Assembly (NCBI GenBank): GCA_020025545.1
Contig: JAHHRX010000047.1
Span: forward strand, 1-5,993
Source: Oscillospiraceae bacterium
Lineage (GTDB): Bacteria > Bacillota > Clostridia > Oscillospirales > Oscillospiraceae
Direction: 5' to 3'
DNA: 5,993 nt
Position 1 is the stretch's first letter, and each line of letters starts with the position of its first letter. Of the stretch, positions 5,747 to 5,993 are shown piece by piece. The translations under genes and the position numbers were made by a program. The notes under the pieces are model-generated. The model ran no database searches. It saw only the letters and a list, made by a program, of their open reading frames with translations, and was not told where the DNA came from.

Positions 5747-5993
5747 TTGAGCAATTTCAGAACAGACCCTGAGATTCAGAAGCTTTGCGACAGCTATGGC
5801 AACTGGTTTCAGGGTGGATGCCAGAATAAAGCGGGCAACGCCGCTAAGATGACGAAGGATCTCTATCCTTATACATCTATTTTTTCTCCCATCCGTATCA
5901 ACCGCATGACCGTCAAAAACAGAGTGGTCATGGCCCCTATGGGCAACCTGATGATGGCAGAGGAGCATGGCCGTCCCAACGAAAAGATGATCC
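5747..5993 (+). CDS. Old-yellow-enzyme / 2-enoate reductase-type flavin oxidoreductase, N-terminal part (cut by window end)
   Basis: Eighty-two codons are visible from the TTG start. Residues about 44-64 (IFSPIRINRMTVKNRVVMAP) match the opening strand and FMN-binding MAPM turn of old yellow enzyme TIM barrels; the MAPMGN form resembles the 2-enoate reductase/2,4-dienoyl-CoA reductase subgroup, whose members usually add a 4Fe-4S cluster and an FAD/NAD(P) domain further on (not visible here). Some 42 residues precede the barrel, with C14 and C25, longer than usual. It follows the ACS-like gene after 16 bases, so it belongs to the operon. Possible roles are reduction of an enoate or enoyl product of the dehydratase pair, or NAD(P)H-driven electron supply to the activase. 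The total length and the cofactor set cannot be judged. Confidence 0.85.
   Translation, partial: MSNFRTDPEIQKLCDSYGNWFQGGCQNKAGNAAKMTKDLYPYTSIFSPIRINRMTVKNRVVMAPMGNLMMAEEHGRPNEKMI

Overview
The window suggests an anaerobic member of the Clostridia, plausibly an Oscillospiraceae-like gut or sediment bacterium. The reasons are G+C near 50 percent, strong AGGAGG-type ribosome binding sites, GTG and TTG starts, and an oxygen-sensitive 2-hydroxyacyl-CoA dehydratase-type system. The lineage assignment is inference; no marker gene here fixes it.

Layout: positions 1-53 are the 3' part of tRNA-Cys(GCA), followed by its intrinsic terminator (54-85). A 365-base gene-free stretch (86-450) holds one near-consensus sigma-A promoter (262-290) with overlapping TTGTAT half-sites, then a leader of about 150 bases with a long-range inverted repeat and possible pairing to the ribosome binding site. 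From 451 to the right edge all genes point the same way, with gaps of 29 bases or less. They look like one operon: a CooC/AcsF-type nickel-insertion ATPase (451-1209), two subunits of the 2-hydroxyacyl-CoA dehydratase/benzoyl-CoA reductase (HgdB/BcrBC) superfamily (1230-2447 and 2449-4017), their BadF/HgdC-type ATP-dependent activase (4047-4838), a 51-residue single-helix membrane protein (4850-5005), a short stand-alone protein resembling the acetyl-CoA synthase beta subunit CdhC/AcsB (5005-5730), and the start of an old-yellow-enzyme-type flavin oxidoreductase (5747 to beyond 5993).

How they may work together: the activase would use ATP hydrolysis to push low-potential electrons into iron-sulfur or double-cubane clusters of the two dehydratase-like subunits. 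The flavoprotein could supply electrons or act on the enoyl product. The unusual part is two genes from the nickel/Wood-Ljungdahl world, a CooC-type ATPase with its CxC motif intact and an ACS-like protein that keeps a Cys-rich tail but lacks the CGC nickel site. No CO dehydrogenase catalytic subunit, corrinoid protein, CoA-transferase or hydroxyacid dehydrogenase is visible here. The substrate is unknown. The combination is the best candidate in this window for an undescribed ATP-driven metalloenzyme system.
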